Shown piece after piece: positions 19,261-26,751 of a stretch of DNA of 64,000 nucleotides (position 1 is its first letter; every line of letters begins with the position of its first letter). The notes below the pieces were generated by a model. It made no database searches. It had not been told where the DNA came from and saw only the letters and a program-made list of their open reading frames with translations. The translations under genes were made by a program, and so were the position numbers. The stretch is from Gammaproteobacteria bacterium (GTDB lineage Bacteria > Pseudomonadota > Gammaproteobacteria > Burkholderiales > Rhodocyclaceae): contig JARFTZ010000060.1 in NCBI GenBank assembly GCA_029289235.1, positions 1 through 64,000 of the forward strand. Direction: 5' to 3'.

Positions 19261-19284
19261 AACGGGCCGGCACGACGGCCCGTT
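19261..19284 (+). terminator. Hairpin terminator after ABC transporter operon
   Basis: AACGGGCCG / CGGCCCGTT forms a perfect 9-bp stem with a 6-base loop, 47 bp after the ATPase stop. The following bases are GCCGC then TTTCG, so the T-tract is poor. Confidence 0.6.
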
Positions 19285-19430
19285 GCCGCTTTCGAGCACC
19301 TCGTCACTGCGGACGAACGCCAGCTCGGACAATGCGCTCTGCCGAACAATGCATCGCAACAGCCTATTCTTCCGGCAGACAGCCTCCAGCCGCTTCAAAA
19401 AATCCACGCACCCAACAACGCTTTTAAACT

Positions 19431-19450
19431 ATAATGAGACTGGTTATTAT
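19431..19450. promoter_or_regulatory. Fur-box-like site upstream of feo operon
   Basis: ATAATGAGACTGGTTATTAT, with ATAAT / ATTAT arms, sits 90 bp upstream of the first feoA in a locally AT-rich stretch. It approximates the Fur consensus GATAATGATAATCATTATC. Regulation by iron-loaded Fur is inferred. Confidence 0.55.
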
Positions 19451-19540
19451 TTATAAACTACCATGTTACTTGGACGTTCCGGACACAAAAAGCGTTCCAC
19501 ACCCGCCGAAACGCCCCAGCCCTGGATACAAGGACACACA

Positions 19541-19783
19541 ATGAACGCGAGCTGTTTTCCCCTGATGATGGCCGACGAGGGCGTGCGCGTGCGCGTCGTC
19601 GCGCTCAAGGGTGGCGCCGGCCTCGACCGGCGGATGACCGAAATGGGTCTGAATGTCGGAGCCGAACTGGTCGTGCGTCAGCGCCAGGGCGGCGGCATGG
19701 TGGTCATGCGTGGCGAGACCCGCTTCGCTCTTGGGGGCGGCATGGCGCACAAGATCATGGTGGCGCCCACACAAGGACTTTGA
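19541..19783 (+). CDS. feoA: FeoA-domain protein (first copy)
   Basis: 80 residues, a single SH3-like FeoA domain: VRVVALKGGAG, then DRRMTEMGLNVGAELVV, the conserved signature, and GETRFALGGGMAHKIMV. FeoA is a small cytoplasmic partner of the FeoB ferrous iron transporter. The chosen ATG has AAGGA 8 bases upstream; an in-frame ATG at 19463 would add 26 poor-quality residues. It is the first gene of feoA-feoA-feoB-feoC. Its sequence differs clearly from the second copy, so the pair is not a recent duplication. Confidence 0.87.
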   Translation: MNASCFPLMMADEGVRVRVVALKGGAGLDRRMTEMGLNVGAELVVRQRQGGGMVVMRGETRFALGGGMAHKIMVAPTQGL

Positions 19784-19803
19784 AATCAATCAAGGAAGAG
19801 GAA

Positions 19804-20034
19804 ATGACCAAAATCAGTGAACTGAGTGTCGGCGAGACTGCCCGGATCGTCGGCTTTGCAGAAGCCGGCAAGGGCTATCGCCGCAAGCTGTTGACGATGG
19901 GGCTGACTCCCGGCGCCGAAATCGGCATCACCCGCGTCGCGCCGATGGGTGACCCGGTCGAAATCCGGGTGAGAGGGTTCGCGCTCTCGCTGCGCAAGGA
20001 AGAAGCCGCGGCATTGGATGTGGAGAAAGTGTGA
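19804..20034 (+). CDS. feoA: FeoA ferrous iron transport protein (second copy)
   Basis: 76 residues beginning MTKISELSVGE. It has the FeoA core YRRKLLTMGLTPGAEIGI and the end VEIRVRGFALSLRKEEA. The start has AAGGAAGAGG directly upstream, and the stop overlaps the feoB ATG by one base, so translation is coupled. This copy is the closer match to canonical FeoA and probably the direct FeoB partner. Confidence 0.92.
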   Translation: MTKISELSVGETARIVGFAEAGKGYRRKLLTMGLTPGAEIGITRVAPMGDPVEIRVRGFALSLRKEEAAALDVEKV

Positions 20035-22370
20035 TGAAGAACCAGTTTACGATCGGCCTCGTCGGCAACCCCAACTGCGGCAAGACCACCCTTTTCAACG
20101 CGCTGACCGGAGCGAAGCAGCGCGTCGGCAACTGGCCGGGCGTCACCGTCGAACGCAAATCCGGCGAGTTCCGTGTCGGCGATACGCGTGTGGAAGTCGT
20201 CGACCTTCCCGGCACCTACTCGCTCGACGTCGTTGACCGCGAAGTCTCGCTCGACGAGATGGTCGCCCGAGACTACGTCCATTCCGGCGAAGCCGACCTG
20301 ATCGTCAACATCGTCGATGCCTCGAACCTCGAACGCAACCTGTACCTGACGACGCAACTCGCAGAAATGGCCGTTCCCCTGCTCGTCGTGCTGAACATGA
20401 CCGACATGGCCGAAGCCAAGGGCATGCGCGTCGACGCCAAGGGGCTCGCCGCACAACTCGGCTGTCCGGTCGTGCCCATCATCGCCTCGCAGGGCCAGAA
20501 CATCGGCGCACTGAAGGACGCCATCGTCAAGGCCGCGCACGAACACCCCCGAGCCAGCGCGCGGCTGACCTACGCGGAAACCGTCGAGGAGGCGATCGCC
20601 GCCCTGATCGAACCGGTGGGCAAGATCGCCGTCGCCAAAGGCATCGACCCGCGCTGGCTGACCGTGCGCCTTCTGGAGAGCGACGACCTGGCCAACAAGA
20701 CCGCCGGCCCGGAAATCACCGCCCAGGCCGCGGTGCACGCCAACGCGCTGGAGGACGATCTGGACATCTTCGTGGCTGACGCCCACTACAGTCTGGCCAA
20801 TCGCATAGCCAACGGCTGCGTGAGCGTCACCGGACAGGTCAATCGCGACATGACCGACCGGATCGATCGCGTCGTGCTCAATCGCATGCTGGGGATTCCG
20901 ATCTTCCTGCTGATGATGTACCTGATGTTCATGTTCACCATCAACATCGGCGGCGCCTTCATCGACTTCTTCGACCAGGCGGCGGGCGCGTTGCTGGTCG
21001 ACGGCTTCGGCGAAGTGCTCGGCAGCATCGGCTCGCCGGAGTGGCTGACTGTGCTGCTCGCCAACGGTATCGGTGGCGGTCTGCAGACCGTCGCCACCTT
21101 CATCCCGGTCATCGGCTTCCTCTACCTCTTCCTCTCGGTACTGGAGGATTCCGGCTACATGGCCCGCGCCGCCTTCGTCATGGATCGCTTCATGCGTTGG
21201 GTCGGCCTGCCGGGCAAGTCCTTCGTGCCGCTGATCGTCGGCTTCGGTTGCAACGTGCCGGCGATCATGGCCACGCGCACGCTGGAACATCGCCGCGACC
21301 GCCTGATGACGATCGCCATGGCGCCATTCATGTCCTGCGGCGCCCGCCTGCCGGTTTATGTCCTGTTCGCCGCGGCCTTCTTCCCGGAAAGCGGCCAGAA
21401 CGTCGTCTTCGGCCTCTACCTGATCGGCATCGCCATGGCCGTACTCACCGGCCTGTTCCTGAAACATTCGCTGCTCAAGGGCGAAGCGACGCCGTTCATC
21501 ATGGAGTTGCCGCCCTACCATCTGCCGACCGTCAAGGGCATCCTGACGCATACCTGGGAACGCCTGAAGAGCTTCATCGTCAAGGCCGGTCGCGTCATCG
21601 TGCCGATGGTGCTGGTACTCAACTTCCTCAACGCCGTCGGCACCGACGGCAGTTTCGGCAACGAGGACAGCGACAAGTCGGTGCTGGCCGAGATCGGCCG
21701 CTCCATCGCCCCGGCGTTCAGCCCCTTCGGCATGACCACCGACAACTGGCCCGCCGCCGTCGGCATCTTCACCGGCGTGCTGGCCAAGGAAGCCGTCGTC
21801 GGCACGCTCGACGCCGCGTATACGGCACTGGCGGAGCAGGATGCTGCGGAGAGCGGCGAAGCAGCCGAGGAAGAAGAAGCGTTCAGTCTTGGCACGGCGC
21901 TGTCCGAGGCCGTCGCCACGATTCCGGCCAACCTCGCCGACGCGCTCGGTGGCTGGGCCGACCCGCTGGGTCTCGACGTCGGCGACCTGAGCGACAAAGA
22001 CGCCGTGGCGGAAGAACAGGAAATCTCCACCGGCACCTTCGGCGCCATGGCCGAGCGCTTTGATGGTGCGGCCGGTGCCTTCGCCTACCTGCTGTTCATC
22101 CTGCTCTACTTCCCCTGTACCGCGGCCATCGCCGTGGTTTATCAGGAAAGCGGCACGCGCTGGACAATCTTCGTTGCCGCCTGGACGACCGGCACCGCCT
22201 ACGGACTTGCGACGCTCTACTACCAGGCGGCCAACTACGCGAACAACCCCCAGGTCGCCACGACCTGGATCGTCAGCATCGTCGCCGCGTTCGTCGTCGC
22301 CTTCCTCGCGTTGCGACGGTACGGGCAGGAGCAGTTGCCCACCGTCGTCCCGCTGTCGCAAAAAGCTTGA
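20034..22370 (+). CDS. feoB: Ferrous iron transporter FeoB
   Basis: 778 residues. It has an N-terminal G domain with G1 GNPNCGKTT (about 10-18), G2 GVTVERK, G3 DLPGTYS and G4 NMTD. A GDI-like helical region follows, then a polytopic membrane part with two gate motifs (GFGCNVPAIMATRT near 405 and the second Cys-containing gate CTAAIAVVYQESG) and the CGARLPVY block. It imports Fe(II) across the inner membrane using GTP. The ATG at 20034 is preferred over the GTG one codon earlier because GGAGAAAG is better placed. The acidic insert ESGEAAEEEEAF lies in the C-terminal third. Confidence 0.97.
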   Translation: MKNQFTIGLVGNPNCGKTTLFNALTGAKQRVGNWPGVTVERKSGEFRVGDTRVEVVDLPGTYSLDVVDREVSLDEMVARDYVHSGEADLIVNIVDASNLERNLYLTTQLAEMAVPLLVVLNMTDMAEAKGMRVDAKGLAAQLGCPVVPIIASQGQNIGALKDAIVKAAHEHPRASARLTYAETVEEAIAALIEPVGKIAVAKGIDPRWLTVRLLESDDLANKTAGPEITAQAAVHANALEDDLDIFVADAHYSLANRIANGCVSVTGQVNRDMTDRIDRVVLNRMLGIPIFLLMMYLMFMFTINIGGAFIDFFDQAAGALLVDGFGEVLGSIGSPEWLTVLLANGIGGGLQTVATFIPVIGFLYLFLSVLEDSGYMARAAFVMDRFMRWVGLPGKSFVPLIVGFGCNVPAIMATRTLEHRRDRLMTIAMAPFMSCGARLPVYVLFAAAFFPESGQNVVFGLYLIGIAMAVLTGLFLKHSLLKGEATPFIMELPPYHLPTVKGILTHTWERLKSFIVKAGRVIVPMVLVLNFLNAVGTDGSFGNEDSDKSVLAEIGRSIAPAFSPFGMTTDNWPAAVGIFTGVLAKEAVVGTLDAAYTALAEQDAAESGEAAEEEEAFSLGTALSEAVATIPANLADALGGWADPLGLDVGDLSDKDAVAEEQEISTGTFGAMAERFDGAAGAFAYLLFILLYFPCTAAIAVVYQESGTRWTIFVAAWTTGTAYGLATLYYQAANYANNPQVATTWIVSIVAAFVVAFLALRRYGQEQLPTVVPLSQKA

Positions 22371-22381
22371 GGAGAGATTCC

Positions 22382-22603
22382 ATGATCCTGTCCCGCGTCA
22401 CCGAGTATCTGAAAACGCACCGCCGCGCCGCACTCAACGACATGGCGGTGGGGCTCGATGCCACGCCGGAAGCCCTGCGGGAAATGCTCGCCGTTCTGGA
22501 GAGAAAGGGACGAGTACACAAACTCCCGTCCGGAACCGCTTGTGGCGGCGGCTGCAACAAGTGCAGCCCGACCAGCATCGAGCTTTACGAGTGGGTGGCA
22601 TAG
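22382..22603 (+). CDS. feoC: FeoC-like winged-helix protein
   Basis: 73 residues from MILSRVTEYL, with GAGGAG 7 bases upstream. It has the FeoC winged helix (HRRAALNDMAVGLDATPEALREMLAVLERKGRVHKL) and a wing cysteine cluster CGGGCNKC that could bind an iron-sulfur cluster or iron. FeoC proteins regulate FeoB activity or stability. The 3' end overlaps the glutathione peroxidase frame by 13 bp. Fits as the fourth feo gene. Confidence 0.88.
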   Translation: MILSRVTEYLKTHRRAALNDMAVGLDATPEALREMLAVLERKGRVHKLPSGTACGGGCNKCSPTSIELYEWVA

Positions 22604-23091
22604 GCCTGTTCAATACCCTGCACGCCCGGCTGCTGCGCGGCGAGGAGATCCCCTTGTCGCGCTATGCCGGGCAGGTCGTTCTGGTGGTCAATACCGCCAG
22701 CCAATGCGGCTTCACCCCGCAATACGCCGCTCTCGAAACGCTCTACCGGAAATACGCCGAAAACGGTTTTGTCATCCTGGGTTTTCCGTGCAACCAGTTC
22801 GGCAACCAGGAACCTGGCAACGCGGAGAGCATCGCCGCAACCTGCCAGATCAACTACGGAGTGACCTTCCCGGTCTTCGAAAAGACGGAGGTCAACGGCC
22901 CCAACGCGTTCCCGCTGTTCAATTGGCTGACAGAAAGTCTGCCTGGCCTCTTCGGCCGCAGAGTGAGATGGAACTTCACCAAGTTCCTGATCGGCCGCGA
23001 CGGAACGCCGCTGCGCCGCTACGCGCCGATCACGCCACCGGAAAAACTGGAAGCGGACATCCGTGCTGCACTCGGATTACGGAGCGATTGA
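22591..23091 (+). CDS. Glutathione peroxidase-family thiol peroxidase
   Basis: About 166 residues. Conserved blocks are NTASQCGFTPQY with the peroxidatic Cys (a TGC codon, so not selenocysteine), GFPCNQFGNQEPG with Gln and the second Cys, and RWNFTKFLIGRDG with Trp and Asn. It reduces hydroperoxides, probably with thioredoxin because it is a Cys-type enzyme. The start is uncertain: a GTG at 22591 overlapping feoC is the first plausible codon, while the reading frame itself stays open further upstream inside feoB. Expression with the feo genes would couple iron uptake with peroxide defence. Confidence 0.85.
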   Translation: MGGIGLFNTLHARLLRGEEIPLSRYAGQVVLVVNTASQCGFTPQYAALETLYRKYAENGFVILGFPCNQFGNQEPGNAESIAATCQINYGVTFPVFEKTEVNGPNAFPLFNWLTESLPGLFGRRVRWNFTKFLIGRDGTPLRRYAPITPPEKLEADIRAALGLRSD

Positions 23092-23146
23092 CGACTCGTA
23101 AAAAGGAAAACTCGGGACAGAGAGCGCTCGCGATTACTTCGAACCG

Positions 23147-23167
23147 CTCCCGGGTCATTCCCGGGAG
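23147..23167. terminator. Hairpin between gpx and tRNA-Leu genes
   Basis: CTCCCGGG / CCCGGGAG is a perfect 8-bp stem with the 5-base loop TCATT. It stands between the gpx stop and the 3' end of the convergent tRNA-Leu and could terminate either transcript. Confidence 0.6.
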
Positions 23168-23171
23168 GATT

Positions 23172-23256
23172 TGGTGCCGACGATGAGACTCGAACTCATA
23201 CGACCGAAGTCACTACCCCCTCAAGATAGCGTGTCTACCAATTTCACCACGTCGGC
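23172..23256 (-). tRNA. tRNA-Leu (anticodon GAG)
   Basis: 85 bases including an encoded CCA. Acceptor stem GCCGACG pairs with CGTCGGC. The D loop has TGGTAGACA, the anticodon stem CTATC/GGTAG encloses TTGAGGG with anticodon GAG, a class II variable arm follows, and the T arm contains GTTCGAGTC. It decodes CUC/CUU. It lies 22 bp downstream of a second tRNA-Leu on the same strand, probably one precursor. Confidence 0.95.
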
Positions 23257-23278
23257 GGGGCCATTTGCTGCAATGGCA

Positions 23279-23365
23279 TGGTGCCCAGGAGAAGACTCGA
23301 ACTTCCACAGTGTTGCCACCACCAGGACCTGAACCTGGCGCGTCTACCAATTTCGCCACCTGGGC
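23279..23365 (-). tRNA. tRNA-Leu (anticodon CAG)
   Basis: 87 bases including CCA. Acceptor stem GCCCAGG pairs with CCTGGGC, the anticodon stem CCAGG/CCTGG encloses TTCAGGT with anticodon CAG, there is a long variable arm, and the T arm contains GTTCGAGTC. It reads the major leucine codon CUG, which dominates in this GC-rich genome. First of the two-gene tRNA unit. Confidence 0.95.
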
Positions 23366-23438
23366 ATCGTGGGAAAGGCAAGGATTATAGAGTTTTTTTC
23401 CGGTTCTTGCAAAGAAATTTATGGATATTTATGGAAAC

Positions 23439-23864
23439 TCACCGTCCTCCCGCAATCGGCTGGGTGACGAAACCGATTTTCCCCAAACCGGCGCGGCGCG
23501 CAGCGCTCATCGTTTCGGCAACGGCCTCATAGCGCGTCGCGCGATCGGCCATCAGATGCATCTCCACCAGCGGATCCTGGCCGACCGCATCGCGAAAGCG
23601 CGACTCCAGTTCGGACAACGAAACGGCCTGCCCGGCAAGCGAAACGTTCCCGTCGGCGTCAATGCTCACCTGCAGCGTCGTCGGCTTGTGCTCGACCGGC
23701 GCGCTCGACGCGCGCGGCAAGTCGACGTTGACCGAATGCGTCAGCAAGGGCGCGGTGATGATGAAGATGATCAGCAAGACCAGCATCACATCGATGAGAG
23801 GCGTGGTGTTGATCTCGGCCATCGGCGCCTGCGCGCCGGCACTGTTGAAGCTGCCCATGGCCAT
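23439..23864 (-). CDS. exbD: ExbD-type TonB energising protein
   Basis: 141 residues from MAMGSFNSAG. One N-terminal membrane helix (IDVMLVLLIIFIITAPL) contains the functional Asp, followed by a periplasmic domain (VNVDLPRASSAP, ISIDADG-like VSIDADGNVSL). It forms the proton channel with ExbB. Start is 2 bp past the exbB stop. It is the last gene of a tonB-exbB-exbD operon among iron genes. A second set with very similar ExbD N-terminus exists at 42.3 kb. Confidence 0.93.
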   Translation of the reverse strand: MAMGSFNSAGAQAPMAEINTTPLIDVMLVLLIIFIITAPLLTHSVNVDLPRASSAPVEHKPTTLQVSIDADGNVSLAGQAVSLSELESRFRDAVGQDPLVEMHLMADRATRYEAVAETMSAARRAGLGKIGFVTQPIAGGR

Positions 23865-23866
23865 GA

Positions 23867-24601
23867 TCAGGCTGCTCCAGTTGCGGCACGTGCGCGCATC
23901 GGGTGAATCTGCGCACTGTTGGCGACGAACGGCTTGCCGACGGTGAAGAAGGCGTGCAGGTCGTGAGCAAAAGCGTCCAGATCCGCCATGATCACGCGGT
24001 TGGCACGGGTGAAGGCGTTGTATGCAAAGACCGCCGGCAGCGCTACCGCCAGGCCGGCAGCAGTCATGATCAGCGCCTCGCCGACAGGCCCGGCGACCTT
24101 TTCCAGCGCCGCCTGGCCGCTCATGCCGATCGCCACCAAGGCATGGTAGATGCCCCAGACGGTTCCGAACAGGCCGACAAAAGGCGCCGTGGCCCCGGTC
24201 GTCGCCAGCAGCGTCAACCCGTTTTCCATGCTCGCCTGGGTGCTCTGCAATTGTTGCCGTAACGCCCGCTCCATCTGCTCGGCGGGATCGAAACGGGAGA
24301 GCAGGCGTCCGCTGGCCGCCTCGAACTCGCTGTTGCAGCAATTGGCTTGTGTCGCCAGTTGCGCAAAGGGACTATCGACGCCGCCTTCGCGCAAGTTTTC
24401 AATACCGTCGATCACCGACTGCGCGGCCCAGAAACGGCCCACGCAGCGCGCTGCCCGACGCATGCGCCACCAGTCGAACGCCTTGGCGAGAATCAGATAC
24501 CAACTCGCCAGCGACATGATGAGTAGCGCGATGGCGACCGTATGCGAGACACCATCGCCGCTCGCCCACAAATGTGCCAGACCGAATGCGTTTTCCTGCA
24601 T
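23867..24601 (-). CDS. exbB: ExbB/TolQ/MotA proton-channel protein
   Basis: 244 residues from MQENAFGLAHLW. Three membrane segments are visible (VAIALLIMSLASWYLIL, then the pair around FVGLFGTVWGIYHAL and IMTAAGLAVALPAVFAYNAF). LLATTGATAPFVGLFGTVWGI is the ExbB signature. The start follows the tonB stop by 2 bp. It powers TonB-dependent transport in the outer membrane using the proton gradient. Confidence 0.94.
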   Translation of the reverse strand: MQENAFGLAHLWASGDGVSHTVAIALLIMSLASWYLILAKAFDWWRMRRAARCVGRFWAAQSVIDGIENLREGGVDSPFAQLATQANCCNSEFEAASGRLLSRFDPAEQMERALRQQLQSTQASMENGLTLLATTGATAPFVGLFGTVWGIYHALVAIGMSGQAALEKVAGPVGEALIMTAAGLAVALPAVFAYNAFTRANRVIMADLDAFAHDLHAFFTVGKPFVANSAQIHPMRARAATGAA

Positions 24602-24603
24602 GT

Positions 24604-25386
24604 TTACTGCTCCAACTTGAAAATAACGGGAACCAGAACCCAGCTCTGCACCGGCGTTTCGCCGCGCCGGGCCGGGATGAATTTCCACTGACGAACCGTA
24701 CGCAGCGCGGCCTCGTCGAGGCGCGCACTGCCGGAGGCATTCTTGACCTCTACGCTCTCGGCCGCCCCTTGCGGCGTGACCAGCACGCGCAAGATCACCT
24801 TGCCTTCTTCGCGCATGCGCCTCGAGATCGGCGGATACGGCGGCGCTGGATTGCGCAGATAGTCGGCGTCGAAACGCGCTTGCGAGGTTCCGTCGCCCGA
24901 ACCAGACGGCGTGGAAAACCCCCCCCCGCCGGACGCTCCGGCGCTGGCCGCGTTGCCACCGCCGGTGGCCGGCGCGGTGACGGCCCCGGCCACACTCGAC
25001 GACGGCACCGGCACCGGCGGCGCAATGGCGGACTCCGAAGGAACCGTGCTTGAGGTCGACTCCAGCGGCGCTTCGGCCCCCGTCGCCGCCGGCACCTTGA
25101 CCGCAGGCGCCTTGACGACCGGCTTGCTGAGAGGGCGCGATCGCTGCGGCACAGTCCGGGGTGCCGGTGGTACGACTGCCGGTGTTGCAGCCTTGGGCTG
25201 TGCCTGTGCCGCGGGGCCGCCGGCCGCCATCGGCAGGAGCTCGACGGCGATCGTATGCGCCTCGATCGGCGGCACCTCGACCCGAGCCAGGGTCAGCATC
25301 GTCAGCAACACGAGATGCGCGCCAACGACGACGCCGAACAGGCCGCTTCGCTGCGCGACGGTAGGAACGGCAAGCATTGCGCTCAT
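24604..25386 (-). CDS. tonB: TonB energy transducer
   Basis: 260 residues from MSAMLAVPTV (a GTG five codons earlier and an ATG three codons later are alternatives). It has an N-terminal anchor helix (GLFGVVVGAHLVLLTMLTLA), a Pro/Ala/Ser-rich spacer, and a C-terminal TonB domain with YPPISRRMREEGKVILRVLV and WKFIPARR. The spacer is alanine-serine-glycine rich more than Pro-Lys repeats. First gene of tonB-exbB-exbD, immediately downstream of an outer-membrane protein gene under a probable Fur box. Confidence 0.92.
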   Translation of the reverse strand: MSAMLAVPTVAQRSGLFGVVVGAHLVLLTMLTLARVEVPPIEAHTIAVELLPMAAGGPAAQAQPKAATPAVVPPAPRTVPQRSRPLSKPVVKAPAVKVPAATGAEAPLESTSSTVPSESAIAPPVPVPSSSVAGAVTAPATGGGNAASAGASGGGGFSTPSGSGDGTSQARFDADYLRNPAPPYPPISRRMREEGKVILRVLVTPQGAAESVEVKNASGSARLDEAALRTVRQWKFIPARRGETPVQSWVLVPVIFKLEQ

Positions 25387-25408
25387 GCTGCTGCCGCCCA
25401 CTTGGTCA

Positions 25409-26224
25409 TCAGAAACGCCACGTCACTCCACCGGTCAGGGTATGGGTCGTCGACTTCGGGCTCTCGTTGTCGGTCGTACGGATGAAACCCAGCGCCAAAT
25501 CGACGTCCTTGTTCGGCGAATAGATCGCCCCGACTTCCGCAAACTTCGAGCGCACCGTATGCCCGTCGGCGCGCGCCGACTCGGTGCCGACATCAAGGGC
25601 CAGCTTCCATTGTTCCGACACGTCCCAGACCGGGGCCAGCGAGAACCGTTTGTAGTCGGTCCGCGGATTCTCGTCGGAATCGCGGAAGCGATCACGCCCG
25701 ACGCCGGCATTGAAATGAAGCGAGCCGAACGGCAGATCCTGGCTGAGGATGAAGGTCAGGCTTCCGGAGGTCTTGCCGGTGCCCAGCCCCTCCCGCTCGC
25801 GCGACGAACTGACCGGGATCGCCAGCTCCGGCTTGATCGCCAGGCTGGTGCCGGACTCGTTGTTCTCGAAGAAACGCCACTTGGTACCGACCACCGTATT
25901 GCCCAGGCCGCTGGCGTCATCACCGGTAACGCGGATGCGCGACCAGGCGACGCTGGCGTAGATATCCACCGAATCGGTCAGTCCGTAGGTATAGCCCAGA
26001 GGAACGGTATGCACCCGCTCGGTATCGCCGCCCACACGCGTGCGATCCCGGCTGTACGACGCCTCGAGCTGATTGCTGCCCGCGCCTTGCGTGCCGGTGT
26101 CGTCGGTTATCAACGGCTGCAAGGCCGATGCCGAACCGCTGACACCCATAACAACGGCGAAGAGAGCTACGCAACGGAAAAGCGAAGCACTTCCCGGACA
26201 CTTCATGGCCTTTTCAACTTTCAC
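25409..26224 (-). CDS. Outer-membrane beta-barrel, transporter-like (MetA-pathway phenol family)
   Basis: 271 residues with a signal peptide (cleavage after SASA, about residue 34) and a mature part that begins LQPLITDDTGTQGAGSNQLE. It alternates short beta strands and ends with an aromatic residue (GGVTWRF), as outer-membrane barrels do. The D-D-T-G-T-Q N-terminus is common in the transporter-like OMP/phenol-pathway family. The GTG start is chosen because GGAGG lies 7 bases before it; an ATG six codons later is possible. Upstream Fur-like boxes and downstream tonB suggest iron-regulated expression. What it transports is unknown. Confidence 0.78.
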   Translation of the reverse strand: MKVEKAMKCPGSASLFRCVALFAVVMGVSGSASALQPLITDDTGTQGAGSNQLEASYSRDRTRVGGDTERVHTVPLGYTYGLTDSVDIYASVAWSRIRVTGDDASGLGNTVVGTKWRFFENNESGTSLAIKPELAIPVSSSREREGLGTGKTSGSLTFILSQDLPFGSLHFNAGVGRDRFRDSDENPRTDYKRFSLAPVWDVSEQWKLALDVGTESARADGHTVRSKFAEVGAIYSPNKDVDLALGFIRTTDNESPKSTTHTLTGGVTWRF

Positions 26225-26256
26225 AACACAACCTCCAGTCAGAATGAAAATTAAGT

Positions 26257-26291
26257 GATAATCTATATTATCTTACATGATAACCATTTTC
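26257..26291. promoter_or_regulatory. Two adjacent Fur-box-like sites
   Basis: GATAATCTATATTATC (26257-26272) has perfect GATAAT / ATTATC arms, and GATAACCATTTTC (26279-26291) matches the right half of the Fur consensus. They sit between the minus-strand outer-membrane protein gene and the plus-strand sigma-factor remnant, so they may have controlled both. Fur binding is inferred. Confidence 0.65.
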
Positions 26292-26297
26292 AGTTCC

Positions 26298-26515
26298 ATG
26301 ACTAGCGCCGACCGGCTGCGCGGTGATCATCGAAACCCCGCCCGAAATCGACGCGATGCCCGACGGATTGCCGGACAAGGCGCGCCAGGCCTTCCTGCTA
26401 TCGCAACTGGGAAGGCTGCGCCATGCGGGCATTCCTGAGCCTCTCGGCGTCTCGCCGAGAACGTTGAAGGATTACATGCTGTGCGCAACGACCGATTGTC
26501 TGCGCATCGCCCGAC
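26298..26515 (+). pseudogene. Remnant of FecI-type ECF sigma factor (region 4 only)
   Basis: From the GTG at 26323 the frame reads through DGLPDKARQAFLLSQLGRL...PEPLGVSPRTLKDYMLCA, ending HCL-like DCLRIAR. This is the sigma region 4 helix-turn-helix of iron-starvation ECF sigma factors (usually FLLSQLDGL.YAEIAERLGVS..TVK.YM). Region 2 is missing. An ATG at 26298 begins MTSADRLR, a plausible FecI N-terminus, but it is in a different frame. The simplest reading is an internal deletion plus frameshift that joined the first codons to region 4. The open frame after about 26515 has no family character. Adjacent Fur boxes fit an old iron-regulated sigma gene. Confidence 0.55.
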
Positions 26516-26669
26516 GCCCCCCCCTGCCGATCCACTGCCCCAGGCGGCGGCATGATTCGAGCCGCTCGCTTCTGGCGAGGAACCGCGAAAGATCGTCAAT
26601 GTTGCTTCGAGTGGAGGAATGCCGCCCCGGACGTTACGCAAGCATAAAACCGGTTGTTCCCCGGGCCGG

Positions 26670-26738
26670 CTATTTCTTCTGCAAAGGACACTTCTTGCAG
26701 GGATGCGGTTTCTTGCAGCATTTCTTGCTCTTGCTCAT
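26670..26738 (-). CDS. Cys/Lys-rich 22-residue peptide
   Basis: A very short frame encodes MSKSKKCCKKPHPCKKCPL followed by QKK and stop. It has four cysteines (CC, C, C in a CxxC pair), nine lysines and one His. A GGAG site lies 6 bases before the ATG, and it is positioned 13 bp after the stop of the DUF2325 gene on the same strand. The composition suggests metal or nucleic-acid binding. Neither homology nor expression can be judged here, but the ribosome site, the location and the biased composition argue against chance. Confidence 0.55.
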   Translation of the reverse strand: MSKSKKCCKKPHPCKKCPLQKK

Positions 26739-26751
26739 GAATGGCTCCTCT

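Noticed and set aside
19875-22361. 828-codon open frame antisense to feoB
   Set aside because: It lies wholly opposite feoB, is rich in Arg, Gly, Asp and His as expected of a GC-rich shadow frame, and shows no protein family.
22591-23091. Selenoprotein glutathione peroxidase
   Set aside because: The active-site codon in NTASQCGF is TGC and no in-frame TGA occurs at that position.
22060-23091. A FeoB-tail to glutathione peroxidase frame as one long protein
   Set aside because: The first 177 codons overlap feoB and feoC in a different frame and show no homology; only the gpx portion is coding.
26516-26669. Continuation of the open frame after the sigma remnant as a real protein
   Set aside because: Residues after the helix-turn-helix are Arg/Pro-rich and unstructured and run into the antisense of the small Cys/Lys peptide; no family resemblance.
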